Below the pieces are notes generated by a model. That model did no database searches. It saw only the letters and a list, made by a program, of their open reading frames with translations, and was not told the DNA's origin. A DNA stretch of 64,000 bases from Symsagittifera roscoffensis. Lineage: Eukaryota > Xenacoelomorpha > Acoela > Convolutidae. The translations under genes and the position numbers were made by a program. The stretch is from assembly GCF_963678635.1 (NCBI RefSeq), contig NC_087063.1:39200759-39264758 (forward strand), written 5' to 3'. Shown here piece by piece: positions 45,902-58,178 of the stretch; positions within the stretch are counted from its first letter, which is position 1, and every line of letters begins with the position of its first letter.

Positions 45902-47424
45902 TGAGTTTTGACTTTTGGCCTGTACTCATAGAGTAATTTCAGATAAGGTACATCGTCTGTTCGTCACGCTATGTTTTTTTCGGCCGGATAGATTCGTGCA
46001 ACTTCTTAGTCTAATACCAATCTTAATCGTACTCTTATATCTCCTAGTCTCAATAGATCTAGTGTATACTGGTTTTCGCGAGTTAGTTCTTGAGTTTATC
46101 CAGAAGGAGATTCACTGTGGTCTAATATTTATTCAAATTGTTCTGGTGCTGAAACTACAAGTAGTTTCAGCACTTACAAATAAGTGTCAATGTTAGAGAT
46201 GGAATATGATTGGTTAGTTAATAATGTTTTATAGTGATAATTTTATCATTAAAAATAATTGTATCTAAATCCAATTATAAATACTAGTTTAGAACTGGTT
46301 CCACCCATCCGGGGCTTAGAGAGTTTTTAGTTTTTAATAGTTTTTTGTAGTGAAGGACGGGTGATGTAGTTTTCTTTGGAAGTTTTGAGCAGTGACTTCC
46401 TGAAAAAGGGGAGAGATGTGATTGGTTGTTCGTGTAGATGGAAGTATACTGTTTTGTTCGTATTTCAAGATGGGTCTAGTTGATCGTGGGTAGTCTTGGG
46501 TGGTTTTGTCAAGACTTTCGATCGATTTCATTAAGTTTAGAGCGAGACTACGTGCAGAAAGAAATTTGGCTTTTCCATGTGAAGTGCCAAGTGACTAGGA
46601 TCGGTATGTGAGATCAACATCGAGATGGCCATTGGTCTGTTTCAATGGGTTTCCTTTGTTGCGATGTTGAGTCCATCCTTAAAATCTTTTGGGGGTAGTC
46701 ACTTCGGCAACACACCAATTAGATTTGCCATGAAAAAGTTGGAATGTAGTCGAGTTGTGTCATGAGCAACATCTCCTTTGCTGCTCATTCCTTGGCTCTA
46801 AGAAATCTTTACATACTGCATTTATATATTTACATCTTGTTAGTTAAGTTTTGTTTTTTGTTGTGATTAATTATTAGTTATTAACGCAAAAGTTTTTTTA
46901 AACTTAGTTCGGTTATTTTAAAGCGTTGCTCACCCTGGAGCCACTCTTATCAAAAATGGAGTATTGGTCTCTTAGTGCATGTTGTGGGCATGTACTTCGA
47001 GCGACGTCGTTCAGGTGGGTGAGGCCATAAGTGGGTTATGTTTTTGTGGTCTCCCGTGCAGAGTCTATTTATATGTTCAACCTTTTGTAGCTTTTTCGTT
47101 TTGTGTTTTTCTCTTTTTTTGTTTTGATTGTGTTCATTTCTCAAAAGTAGAATAATTAGTTTTGGGTTTGTCTTTCGACTTTTTTGTGTTTTTTTTTATT
47201 TTAATAAAGCTTGAAGGTGGCTTTCAAAAGAATAAATTATCTAGATTTATTCTGGGTTCAATCCGGTTTGGGTTCCGTGGGACTTTCTTTCTTGGTCATG
47301 CTTTTAGTTTCTGGTTTTACGGCGTTAGTAAGCTACGTTGGTTAGTTAAGTTTTTTTTATAATTCCTTCCAACCGGGTTAAGAGAAAGTTTGCAACGTGT
47401 GAAAACAAATTAGAGCTGTTGTAA
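45902..47424 (-). repeat. 3' LTR of large Ty3 element, copy R
   Basis: Reverse complement of 4054-5550 over about 1.5 kb. The outer end (TGAGTT on the plus strand at 45902) also matches 63844-64000, where the 5' LTR of the same element starts to appear. The inner border near 47424 is approximate. The flank on the host side is the DNALI1 intron after exon 6. Confidence 0.8.
46146..46173 (-). other. LTR hairpin, right copy
   Basis: GTGCTGAAACTAC, AA, GTAGTTTCAGCAC, 13-bp perfect arms. Compared with 5289-5316, one T-A pair has become C-G on both arms, so pairing was kept. Confidence 0.7.
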
Positions 47425-49011
47425 GTGAAAATTAATAGTTGAAATTCATTATTTAAATAATTCTCTGTGGGTGAGCTGTGCCATTGTGGAAAAAGTGTGA
47501 GATTTATGAGCGAGTGAAGAATTCAAATTTATAAAAGAATCATTTTAGAAAAGGTTAATTTTCTTCAGTTTTTTTGCATTTTTTTATTGAGTTACTACAT
47601 TAGAAATAATACTTTACTGCCATGGATTTTTAAACTGATGAATATACTGCTTTTGAAAGAAAAAATTTACTATTTCAATTACATACTGCGATTGTTAAAA
47701 TGAATTTGAAAAGTTTATAGAAAAGAGTTTAAAATTTTTACTCCTTTTTATCATTTAGATGAACGAATGGTGAAATGTAAAACAAAATTAAAAAAAGACA
47801 TTATAAAGAATGGTTAGTGTGTCTTTGAATTTATTAGTTAAATTTTTAAATTATACTTACAGGAGGTTGTTGTCGGCAATAAATCCATTTGAGAAATTAG
47901 TGCGAATCGTGTCTGATGATGTGAGGAGTTTGGCAAGCATGCGGATGTTATTTTTAGTCTGAAGGAGAGGCCATAGGAGCTCAAGTGCTCGGATGATGTT
48001 GTGTTCTTTGTTATTGAATGAGATTTCATGCTATGTATTTTGGACTGGGTTATATAGCTTGTGATTGTAGATAATATTGTGAATGTATTCTAGAATGTGG
48101 ACTTCGATGGGCTGTATATATTCATGGGGGATTATTAGTGGGCGGGACTGTTCAACAACGAAGGATTTTGTTAGTGGGCAGAATATATGCATGTGTCTTA
48201 TGGGATCATAGTTACGGAGGATACCGTGTATGTTCGTACTTTTTATACAATAAGTGAAGTTTAGAAAGTATGGTGATGGGTATTAGGGGTTAATGAATGT
48301 GAATCTGTGCTGTGGGTTTCGTGATGGTGTAGTATTTAAGTAGTGGTGTTGAATAAATTTATAATAAGTGTATATGTGGGTTGTAAGTTTATTGCGTAAC
48401 CTTATCTCGTGTGGGCAGTGCAATTCACGTTCTTTTTTTGGTGTGAGAAAATGAAAAGTTAGTAAAAGTAATTAAGTTTATTGAAATAAGAGTCATAAGC
48501 TTTGGTGTCTCTGAGTGCGTTCGAATTAAAATTATCATATTTTTTATTCATTCTGTTAATTACAAATTTTGATTTTAGGAAAATTTCCTGGTTATTTGGG
48601 GGCTAGTATTTTATCTTCTTCTATGACTGTGTCTTTCATATATCGTGCAATAGCGTGATCGTAGTCGTTAATTGAAACTATGTTCGCTTTTTGTGCAACC
48701 AATCTGTTTAATGTTTCGGTTAGGCTCATGGTTGAGTGTTGTTTTTCATGTAGTGCTGTCGGGATTTCCAGATTTCATTGTCGGCTGTGTTATTGTACAA
48801 AGGGAGTGATAGTGGGTTTGAGAAGTCATAGTGAGATGGTCATGATAAGGTGGGTAATAGGCTATTTTCGTCTACAAATTTAAATTGGTGGTCATTAGTG
48901 TGGTAGTAGGTGTATTGTGAAAAAAGGTTAAAATTATGTTCAAGAAATTCTTGAATGTTAGTGTGCTGCGGGTGAAGGGAACAGTTGGGGTGGTTGGGGG
49001 TGGTGAATTAT

Positions 49012-49542
49012 TCAGGAATTGGGGAGCTTTCGCTTGAATACTCGATGGGCTCGGGTTTCTTCTACTGTGGAGGCTGAGTTGGAAGATTTGGAGGAGGAAA
49101 TTGGTTGTGATAAGTGATGAATTGTTAATGTGTCAGTGTTTGGAAGCTGTTGTTGTGAAGTGACGAAAATGTCAAGTTCGTACTCTAATTCTTCATTGAC
49201 GGGGCTAGAGGGTCGGGTTGATCTTTGGTCATTCGGGAGAGGATTGGGGCTGCGTCTGTAGAAGAGGAAGGAGCTCGGGAAGTTTAGTCGGGGGTTGTGG
49301 TGTGGAGCGGACGGAAGGGGTTGCGAAAAAAGGGACGGGCTGGGCTCGGAGTTTTGAAGTTCATCTGGGGTGTCAATATCGGAATTATTAAGTTGTGAGA
49401 TGGTATGAAAAACTGTGTTGGTGGAATCATCATCAGAGTCCATGCGTGGTGAATTATTAGTGAATGATGGTAAGGGAGAGGAAGTGGGGTCAGAGATTGG
49501 CTCAGAAAGTGAACTGTTGAGGGATCCAATCTGGCGGATCAT
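49012..49542 (-). CDS. Intact 176-codon ORF at the 3' end of copy R
   Basis: An uninterrupted frame rich in Ser, Pro, Asn and acidic residues: SDPTSSPLPSFTNNSPRMDS, later NEELEYELDIFVTSQQQLPN and a basic end, RAHRVFKRKLPNS. Its ATG overlaps the TGA of the frame before it (49539-49949) as ATGA. A second copy of the DNA lies at 52090-52700, where the frame has one shift. Nothing shows a domain. It may be the cytoplasmic tail of the Env-like protein or a separate accessory protein. It is the longest open frame of the window, which is unusual in so decayed an element. Confidence 0.5.
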   Translation of the reverse strand: MIRQIGSLNSSLSEPISDPTSSPLPSFTNNSPRMDSDDDSTNTVFHTISQLNNSDIDTPDELQNSEPSPSLFSQPLPSAPHHNPRLNFPSSFLFYRRSPNPLPNDQRSTRPSSPVNEELEYELDIFVTSQQQLPNTDTLTIHHLSQPISSSKSSNSASTVEETRAHRVFKRKLPNS

Positions 49543-49949
49543 CGTGGGCTGAAAAGATGGTTGTTTTGAGAACGAAAATTAGTGGTGTGTGGCTGTTCTA
49601 CGATTTGTTCATATGTGAGTTCTATATTTGGTGGATGGACTACTATATGAGAAACTGGGCTTTGTGGGTAGCTATGACTTGGAAAGATGTGCTCTGCTAT
49701 TGCTGTATTTTTATAGTTTCGTTGTATTAAAGATAACGGTTGATTATTATGAAAATTTTGTAATTGTGATGCAGTAAGTTTTGTATTTCCAAAAAAACCT
49801 GCATAGTAGTATTCCAAAAAATCCTGCATTCCAAAAAATCCTGCATACAATATGCGTGCTACACTTGCTTGTTTGTTGACTTGTGTGTGTATTGCGCATG
49901 TGTTGAAGAGAAAGCCGTAAAAGTTAAGCATGACGTATAAGATAGTCAT
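49539..49949 (-). CDS. ORF with hydrophobic start, Env-like C-terminal part
   Basis: 136 codons. The first 20 or so residues are hydrophobic (ILYVMLNFYGFLFNTCA), a possible membrane segment, then polar and Asn/Gln-rich sequence with a PPNIELTYEQIVEQP stretch. It follows the frame 50014-50331 after a stop, so the two were probably one protein. The layout, ectodomain then membrane segment then tail, is that of a retroviral-type envelope end, but there is no direct motif proof. A short YAGFFG phrase occurs twice, a small tandem duplication. Confidence 0.4.
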   Translation of the reverse strand: MTILYVMLNFYGFLFNTCAIHTQVNKQASVARILYAGFFGMQDFLEYYYAGFFGNTKLTASQLQNFHNNQPLSLIQRNYKNTAIAEHIFPSHSYPQSPVSHIVVHPPNIELTYEQIVEQPHTTNFRSQNNHLFSPR

Positions 49950-50013
49950 CTTTTCTCAGATGAAATTGGGCCATCCTACAAAGGCGAGTAGTTCGTTTCT
50001 TAGGTTTACAAAA

Positions 50014-50331
50014 CTAAAAAAATTTAAAAGGTGAATTATCTTGTGGACGGTATTTTTCACCGTTTAGATATATGTAATCTTTTATATTTTTAAAATATCC
50101 GCTGTAATCTTGTGCATAGATGTCTGAAAACATGGCAAACTTTCTTAAACTTTGATTTTTTGATTGTCTTTGGATTGTGTCCACTTTTGTAAGAAGTTCT
50201 TGAAATTGTTGTGTGCAAATGTTATGTTGTATATTGGATCTGGAATATATACCTATTGATTGTAAATCTATTTTGGGGTTACGAGCAATAGCTCTGATAC
50301 TTTCTGGTGAAAAAACCTTTAATGGTGTCAT
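50014..50331 (-). CDS. ORF, probable Env-like stem
   Basis: 105 codons: FSPESIRAIARNPKIDLQSI early, then FQELLTKVDTIQRQSK, a helical, partly heptad pattern. It lies upstream of the hydrophobic frame 49539-49949. A helical stem before a membrane segment fits a transmembrane Env subunit. This is inference from layout; I have not joined or restored the frames. Confidence 0.35.
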   Translation of the reverse strand: MTPLKVFSPESIRAIARNPKIDLQSIGIYSRSNIQHNICTQQFQELLTKVDTIQRQSKNQSLRKFAMFSDIYAQDYSGYFKNIKDYIYLNGEKYRPQDNSPFKFF

Positions 50332-51399
50332 AATGTGGTGTATGGGGTGAGAAGATCCTAGTTGTCTTCATATGGGTTTAGCTGTACAACATTGTGGCTT
50401 TTTTCAGATCCACATGAAATGACTGTATCCCAAAAATATATTCGTCCGGAAAGTGTGTCGACAAAATGTACTTTATTTTTGTAGAATATAGGTATTGTTT
50501 TTAACATCGTTTATCTTCAAAAACATATAACAGTGGTGATAATTTTAGTACATGTGTAGTACCATAGTATTTTTTTTCGTAATCGATAAAATTTGATCTA
50601 TTGCCCGATAAAAAATATCCTGCGTAAGGTATTTCTAATACTGCTGGTGCAAGTGATTGTAGATTTTATGTTCGTTCTAGTTCACATAAGTGATGGAGTG
50701 GTTCTAATTGATAATGATAATAATATTGCTTGAAAAAATCAGCTTAGTTTGTAATCCAATATCTTATCTAAGTGGATTCATAGTGGATTGCGTCAAAAAA
50801 AGTATTGTTCAAAAAGATAGTTCTTGTAAATGTGTGCTTTTTTATATTGTAGGCAAATATTTCCACCAGTATTTCCTGTATTTTTTAAAAATGCTACTAG
50901 GATGTTTGAGTTTTTGGCATTGTAAATGTGGTACGTTTGAGTTGGGTTAATTTTTTAATTTCCTGTTTTCATGTCAAAACTTTTTTCGTGTTCGACAAAA
51001 AAATTCTGAATATTGTGTTTTGAAAAGTGGAATATTATATTTGCGGGCGAGTTCTGCTTCGGGGTAGATTTGAAAAATGTGTTAATTTATTTTCTATTCC
51101 ATTGATATTCTTACAACTTTTTTCGTTAGATCTTATTTTATCAGGGTTTATTTTTTTAAAGGGAATTGATTCAATGAATTTTTTTTTGAAATTTATTCAC
51201 TCTTTTGTGATTTATTGCAACATGAAATGTGGTACATGTGTCTTCAGGGAACCAAACGATGGTTGCGTGTATTCGTGTGGCAGGATCGCAATTATTGTAA
51301 GCGTGTTCCTTAACATATTATTGTGTCGTCTTGTAAATCTCGTGCTTACTTTACTTATTCTGATTGAAACTTCCAATCAAAAAGCATTTTTTTCCTGAA

Positions 51400-53545
51400 A
51401 TCCTTTATTTTTTGTGTCTGCTCTACAATTGGAAGAATTATTCATTGCGATGTGCCGATGTGTGGTATCCAATTCTTACGGTGTAGGTCATATTTAAACC
51501 GTCCGTGTGCGCCGTGGAATGGATGTTTATTGTCTAATTTTATATGACCCTGGTATCTTTCAAGTTACGGAGGCTATAAAAACTTGAAAATTTACCAATT
51601 TTCAGTTTTTGCTTTTGTTTGTGGTTAATTTTAATAGTCTGAGTTCGTTTTTGCAGTCTTTGGGGTTAAGATACAAATGAGATTTTGGAAAAAAGTACCT
51701 TTTTTCTGAAAGTTTCGCTGTGAAATTATGTCTTGCTAAGGTCTCAGCTCGGGCTTTTGAATAAAAAGTTGCCTCTATATTTGTTGCTTCTATTTCTTGT
51801 GGTTCTGATTCGCATTGACTTTCTATGTTTATGGCAATTTTATATAGTGTTTTTTGTTCATTTTCTTCACAATCAAAATGTGTAACTAATTATTCTTGTA
51901 GTCTTGTTCGAGGTGAGGAATTTTTAATGGGATTATGCTTCTCAAGAACAAGGGGGGGAGAAAGGTTTTTAGGAAAAAAACTATCAAAAGATACATTTGT
52001 AGGATAGTCCCGAATATGGGTTATAGAATGTTAAGTAGCCAAGTGTCTTTTTTGTATATCTATTGTATTTATTAGTTTGGTAATAGTTGGGGTGGTTGGG
52101 GTGGTGAATTATTCAGGAATTGGGGAGCTTTCGCTCGAATACTCGGTGGGCTTGGGTTTCTTCTACTGTGGAGGCTGGGTTGGAGGATTCGGAAGAAGAA
52201 ATTGGTTGTGATAAGTGATGAATTGTTAATGTGTCAGTGTTTGGAAGCTGTTGTTGTGAAGTGATGAAAATGTCAAGTTCGTACTCTAATTCTTCATTGA
52301 CGGGGCTAGAGGGGTCGGGTTGATCACTGGTCATTCGGAGAGGATTGGGGTTTCGTCTGTAGAAGAAGAAGGAGCTCGGGAAGTTTCGTCGGGGTTGGGG
52401 TGTGGAGCGGACGGAAGAGGTTTGCGAAAAAAGGGACGGGCTGGGCTAAGAGTTTTGAAGTTGATCTGGGGTATCAATATCGGAATTAATAAGTTGTGAG
52501 ATGGTATGAAAAACTGTGTTGGTGGAATCATCATCAGAATCCATGCGTGGTGAATTATTAGTGAATGATGATAAGGGAGAGGAAGTGGGGTCAGAGATTG
52601 GCTCAGAAAGTGAACTGTTGAGGGATCCAATCTGGCGGATCATCGTGGGCTGAAAAGATGGTTGTTTTGAGAACGAAAATTAGTAGTGTGTGGCTGTTCT
52701 ACGATCAAAAATTTTTCTTGAAATCCTTCATTTTTTTGTCTGCTCTACAATTGGAAGAATTATTCAGTGAACTGTTGAGGGATCCAATCTGGCGGATCAT
52801 GGTGGGCTGAAAAGATGGTTGTTTTGAGAACGAAAATTAGTGGTGTGTGGCTGTTCTACGATCAAAACTTTTTTCTTGAAATCCCTCATTGTTTGTGTCT
52901 GCTCTACAATTGGAAGAATTATTCATTCCGATGTGCCGATGTGTGGTATCCAATTCTTACAGTGAAGGTCCAATTTTAACCGTCCGTGTGCGCCGTGGAA
53001 CGGATGTTTATCGTCTAATTTTATATGAGCCTGGTATCTTTCAAGTTACGGAGTCTGGAAAAACTTGAAAATTTACCAATTTTCAGTTTGTGCTTTTGTT
53101 TGTGGTTAATTTTAATAGTCTGAGTTCGTTTTTGCAGTCTTCGGGGTTAAGATACAAATGAGATTTTAGAAAAATGTCCCTTTTTTTCAGAAAGTTTCGC
53201 TGTGAAATTATGTCCTGCTAAGGTCGCAGCTCGGACTTTTGAATAAAATGTTGCTTCTATTTTTGTTGCTTATATTTCTTGTGGTTCTGATTCGCATTGA
53301 CTTTCTATGTTTATGGCAATTTTATATAGTGTTTTTTGTTCATTTTCTTCACAATCAAAATGTGTAACTAATTAATCTTGTGGTCTTGTTCGAGGTGAAG
53401 AATTTTGATGGGATGATGCTTCTAAAAGCACAAGGGGAGAAACGTTTTTAGGAAAAAAACTATCAAAAGATACATTTGTAGGATAGTCCCGAATATGGGT
53501 TATAGAATGTTAAGTAGCCAAGTGTCTTTTTGTATATCTATTGTA
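51400..53545 (-). repeat. Two rounds of duplication in the 3' region
   Basis: Block S (51400-52080) recurs at 52870-53545, with the same phrases GTCTGCTCTACAATTGGAAG and GATGTGCCGATGTGTGG. Block R (49020-49600) recurs at 52090-52700 and again in part at 52765-52870. The junction phrase CTGTTCTACGATCAAAA appears at about 52694 and 52848. Identity looks above 90 percent, so these events are much younger than the element's general decay. Confidence 0.8.
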
Positions 53546-54212
53546 TTTATAGATAAATTCTGTTGTGATAAACGGGGGAGGTAAAAATTGAGTTGTTATA
53601 TGTGATGGACCTAGGGGTAGAGGGTGATGGACTAATTTATTTAATTTTACTGTTATTTCAAATTTATGTGTTAAATAGTTTTGTGTAGGATCTGTGTATT
53701 GTGTTCTTAAATGTCTTTGTGAATTTCGTGTCTATTTTGTAATCTGTTAGGTGCTCAACTTTGTAGTCTGTTGCTATCAAGATGATGGTTCGTTTTTTAA
53801 GTTTGGTTCACCTTGAGTTAAAGCTTGTGTCATCCAATGTGGGAGACGTTCTGTTGAAGTTGGGGGTTACAGGGATTTTCACGAATTTGTACTGATGTGG
53901 GGGTTCATCCTAAGTAATCCGATTGTTTGTTCGGAGTATTTTGATTTGAGATAGATTGCAATGGCGGAGGGATACTTTGAACTGTGCTACTGAAAAGATC
54001 TAAATCTTTTGGGGTTGGTGATGAGGGTATATTAATATGAATTCTGGGAATTGTAAAACTTTTATTTCGTCTTGGATGGATGATTTGTCTATCTATTGTA
54101 GATGTTTGGTTTTGATTTTGATAAAGGTGTCTTGTTCTATTAAAGTTTCGTTGGAGAGAAGGACAGATATCGTTTGTTGGTTCGTATTGCGGATCTCTTA
54201 GAGATGCATCGC

Positions 54213-54521
54213 TTAGAGGTGCACGGGTATTAAAGTTTCTGATAGTAACGCGTGTCTTTCTTTAAATGTATATGGGTTTTCTTTAGTTGAAATGCGTGTT
54301 GATGATTGTGGTTGATTTGTTTGACTAGACGTTGGTGTTGTTGGAAGTTCCTGGGATGTCGTAGTCGGTGGCGTTTGTTGTGTTGGTAGTTGAATGGCAA
54401 TTTTGAAATACTTGAAAAAAAATTTTCTTATCAATAAAATCGATTGTTTATGATATTCTTCTCTGAAAAAGAATAAGAGGGTTGTTGCTGGTGCAAAAGT
54501 GATTATTGCATTTTTATACAA
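54213..54521 (-). CDS. ORF downstream of integrase, Pro/Thr/Gln-rich
   Basis: 102 codons with a hydrophobic, Phe-rich first third and a middle with PTQQTPPTTTSQELPTTPTS. It lies between integrase and the Env-like part. It could be a signal or linker region of the 3' protein. No domain is recognised. Confidence 0.3.
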   Translation of the reverse strand: MYKNAIITFAPATTLLFFFREEYHKQSILLIRKFFFKYFKIAIQLPTQQTPPTTTSQELPTTPTSSQTNQPQSSTRISTKENPYTFKERHALLSETLIPVHL

Positions 54522-54589
54522 TTACATATTGTTAAGTTAGGGAAACTAGAAAGGTGACAAAAATTACTAAGAGAAGAAGGATGTCTTTC

Positions 54590-55408
54590 TTTTTGATCAA
54601 ATGTCACAACATTTAGATAGTCGTTGAAATATCGTACCTGAGGAAGTGATCAAAGATTTTTCAGAAGTTGAGATAGGCTTATGTTTAATGTTATAAAGAT
54701 GGCATAATGTGATGATTTCATTATTTATGAATTCAGTGTCTTTTTCTGTGAAAAGGATTTCTCGTATTCCAAATTTTGCTATCCAGTGTTCGAAGAGTGT
54801 CGTATATGCGTAATCAGCATTACAATGAGGTACAGGATTGAGTGCTACAGGATTGAGTGTGTAAATGCATTAACTATAACCATTATAAATGAGTTTCCTT
54901 GTGAAGAGGGTGATATTGGTCCTTTTGTATCGAATAAGGTTCTGTGAATAAAATATAAATTTTGTCCTTTGAAATCCTGTTTTCTGCTATTTTTTTCTGA
55001 TGTAGGTATGGTTTATCTAACTGGCATCTTATGCAACTTTTGCATAATACTTTTATCCAAATTGGTGCATTTTGAAAGTAAAATTTTTGAATAAAATTTG
55101 ATTCTGTTTTTTTCTGATCCTGCATGTCCTTTTGTATTTAAGCAGTCTGAAATGGGAAATGCTAGGAGTATCATACTTATACTGAATGGTAGACAGGGTA
55201 CTGTTAATTCAGATGTTTGGTATTCCAAAAAAACGGTATTCTCATTTATGGATGTGTTATTAAATTTTCTGATGTATCTAAGAAATATTTTGTTTCTTAG
55301 GATTGTAATATCTGCCTTTAAGGGTTTTGTTTTATATTCGTGCCGAGACTTAAGTTGTCTAATGATTGGGTCAAGTTTTTGATGTTTCTGTAGTAGTTTC
55401 GGTGTCAC
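54590..55408 (-). pseudogene. pol: Integrase of copy R, broken
   Basis: The N-terminal zinc-binding region is visible in two frames: KGHAG with the second His region, and CKSCIRCQLDKPYLHQ (C-x2-C, 54883-55125 frame). The frame 55013-55408 holds the part before it (DPIIRQLKSRHEYKTKPLKA). Further down, near 54700-54800, WIAKFGIREILFTEKDTEF and similar pieces match the second Asp to Glu part of the D,D35E core, with Glu where the second Asp is expected. Stops and shifts separate the pieces. The enzyme would be inactive. Confidence 0.7.
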
Positions 55409-55782
55409 TTTTTCTGTGGCAGGTAGAAAAAAATTTTCAATTTCTGTTTTTGAGAGAGGTATATTATCTAGAGGGTCATGTAGATTAAAAGCTTGATTTA
55501 TTGTGAAATTGGAGTCTAAATCTGGGGTCCTAAAAAAATTTATATTATTAGTTAAGTTTTCTTTTTCTACTAGGGAAATATATCTGTCCGATAAATTTTT
55601 TGCTTAAGTGGTTTTTGTTGTGTATTGTTCCTGATCCATGATAAATATGGTATCGATTTAAATGTATAGTTTCCTAAAAAGCCTACTTCGTAATGATTTT
55701 CTGGCTATCTAGATATAGTAGAAATTTGTGTAAATTATTTGTTTGAGCATTATCAAGTCGGTTTTTACGGCATATTTACATT

Positions 55783-56067
55783 CTAATTGTGGTGATGTTT
55801 CGTCTTTTGCAAGGAAAAACTTACATATTTTGCAGTATTTCTACTGTCGTTTTTCTTGTTATCAATGCAGGTGGTATATTTTGACTGAGTGTATCTGTTC
55901 ATGACAATTTTTCCAGCAGTCAAGACTATATGTAAGTTTGTGATTTTCATTCGAATTAGTAGAAATCTATAAACTCTATGGTTCGGATTTGATTTTTGCT
56001 TAATCGGGAAAGTTATAGGTTTATGATCTGTAAATAGAACTGTTCGATGTTTTGATCCAAGTATCAA
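55783..56067 (-). pseudogene. pol: RNase H of copy R, broken
   Basis: The frame includes LGSKHRTVLFTDHKPITF, the TDHK signature of Ty3 RNase H, and HRVYRFLLIRMKI, followed by TAGKIVMNRYTQS where intact enzymes have a G-K-x-N-x-x-A-D type end. The upstream part with the first catalytic Asp lies in other frames near 56100-56250. Confidence 0.7.
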
Positions 56068-56408
56068 AAATTCATAATCTGTGAGAGTATATAATATAAC
56101 TGTCCATTCTCTCAGAGGTGTAGAGAAACTTAGTTCGGCTTGTGTAAATAGTCTTGAATTTGCTGAGATAAGGTTTATTTTGTTTGTTGTTTTGTGTGAT
56201 TGTAAAAATGCTTTGCCAATTCCGAAAATTGAGGCGTCCTATGCCTTAAATGGTTGATCTGGATCTGGGATCGTATTTCATATTTGTTCACTGAGAAGTG
56301 TTTTTTTTCTTCAAATCGTTTTTGGTGTTGTGTCGTCCATTCAAAATTATTTTGTTGTCTCAGAATAATAAAAATGGTCTTAAGTATAATCGCATTTTCT
56401 AGACGTTT

Positions 56409-57260
56409 TTACTTTAAAAAGCTTAGCATTCCACAAAATTTTTTGATTTTCTTACTTTTTGAGGGATGTGGAAGTTTTATGATTACGTCTATGCGAGATT
56501 TCAATGTAGTGATTGTACTTCCATCAATAATATGTCCAAGGTATTGAACACAGGTAAAAAAGAAATGTGATTTATCTGGGGCTGCTTTCATGTTTTCCTT
56601 AAGTAGTTTTTGGTGATATTTTTCCAAAACTTCAAAATTTTCGTGTTTTGTTTGTGATTGCATGAAATAGGTTATAACATTCTTGCTAAGAATTAGTGGT
56701 TGAGAAGTTTTTTTCATGAATCGTGAAATCGTGAAAAAGCTGCTGGTCTTTTGGAAATTCCATAAAAAAGCCTATTAAATTCGTATTGTTGATTTCATAC
56801 AACGAATTGTGTTCAGCGTCGTGATTGTTCGTCTAATGGTACTTGACTATACGCGCTGCTCATGTCAGCTGTTCTAAAGTAATGTCCATTTAATAGTGCG
56901 AATTGTTTGAATTGGTTCTATACGCCGATTAAATTAAGATTCGTCAATAAGTGAATTGAAGTATCTAGTATCTAGGACAATTTTTAATGATTCTCTTTTA
57001 GCGAGGATAATAAAGGGATTCATGAACGTGTTTTCTTTTGGTTGTTCTTCTTCATTAACTGGAGAAAAGATATCGTATTGTTCTAAGATATCTAGTACTC
57101 TATTGACTTTATCTTGTAAGTGAATTGCAACTTAACTTGCTCGTTGTTTTTTAAAACTGCGTCAGGTTTTAGAGGTAGATGTAGTGGTAAATTTACTTTT
57201 CCAACATCAAACTTTGATGTAGCATAAACCATTGGGTTTTTAATAGCAGTTCTGCTAATT
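56409..57260 (-). pseudogene. pol: Reverse transcriptase of copy R, broken
   Basis: The start is visible near 57150-57250 (MVYATSKFDVGKVNLPLHLP) and near 57000 (MNPFIILAKRESLKIVLDTR). A piece at about 56730-56800 reads FYGISKRPAAFSRF, the substrate-pocket region. The frame 56409-56717 reads TKHENFEVLEKYHQKLL, AAPDKSHFF and VQYLGHIIDG, the thumb and connection. The catalytic x-x-D-D is not present in the expected place (sequence reads TYFMQS). Frames are broken several times. Confidence 0.8.
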
Positions 57261-58178
57261 GCTCAAAATCTTGTTGTGTAATTTGAGATTGTTGGAAATT
57301 GAACATTGTAAGAAACTTCTCTAATCAGAGGTATATTTTGAATTTTTTCGAATTTCGGTTTAAGATATGGTGTTTTTGTAAAGTAGTCTGTATTTCGTTT
57401 TGAATCACTAGTTATGTTATTAATTGATAAATCTTCATTGAGGGTTGTTGATTGACATATATCTAATAATTTTAAGATGTTATTTACTCTATATGCTGTT
57501 TCTACTGTGGGAGAAATTGTTGAATTGGTTTCACAAAATCCTTAAAGTCCTAGAGGTAACGTTTTTGAAATGGAGAATTATTGTTAAGGTGCAAAGAGTT
57601 TATATCTGGCCTTGTATTTTTTGTGTTTTTGGTTGATGAAAATGTTTCTCGAAAAATTTATGAATTGGTTTGAATGCGAGGTCGAACATATATAGTCGTT
57701 GGTCAAATTGATCTATGTTGTATGATGTACTTGACTTATTGAGAGATTGTATTCATATCCTGATAATGATTTCAGGTGTTTACGTTCTTATTTGTATGTT
57801 AGGTAAATTTTGGAAAAAATTGGAGATTTTTTATTTAATGTTTGGAAGAATGTGAGTGATGTATTATTCATTCTTGTGTATTTATCCTCTAAATGTAGTT
57901 TACTATTTACGATATTAATAGTGGGAATATATTTAGTAATTAAGGGTATTCCAACAAAATTGTGTTTTATATTTTTAAATTGAAATGTTTGTTTCAACAG
58001 TTTATTTAAAAGTTTTATTTGTTCCATTGTTCGAGTGGGAACGAGGAGTAATTGAATTTTTCCAAAGTTTGTTAAGCCCTTGTGCTGTAGCTAACTTGCT
58101 TGAAATCTTCGAAGGTAGCAATTCTGGATGTAAAATTAGAATTACATTCCATGTGAGAATAATTATAAAATTTGATTA

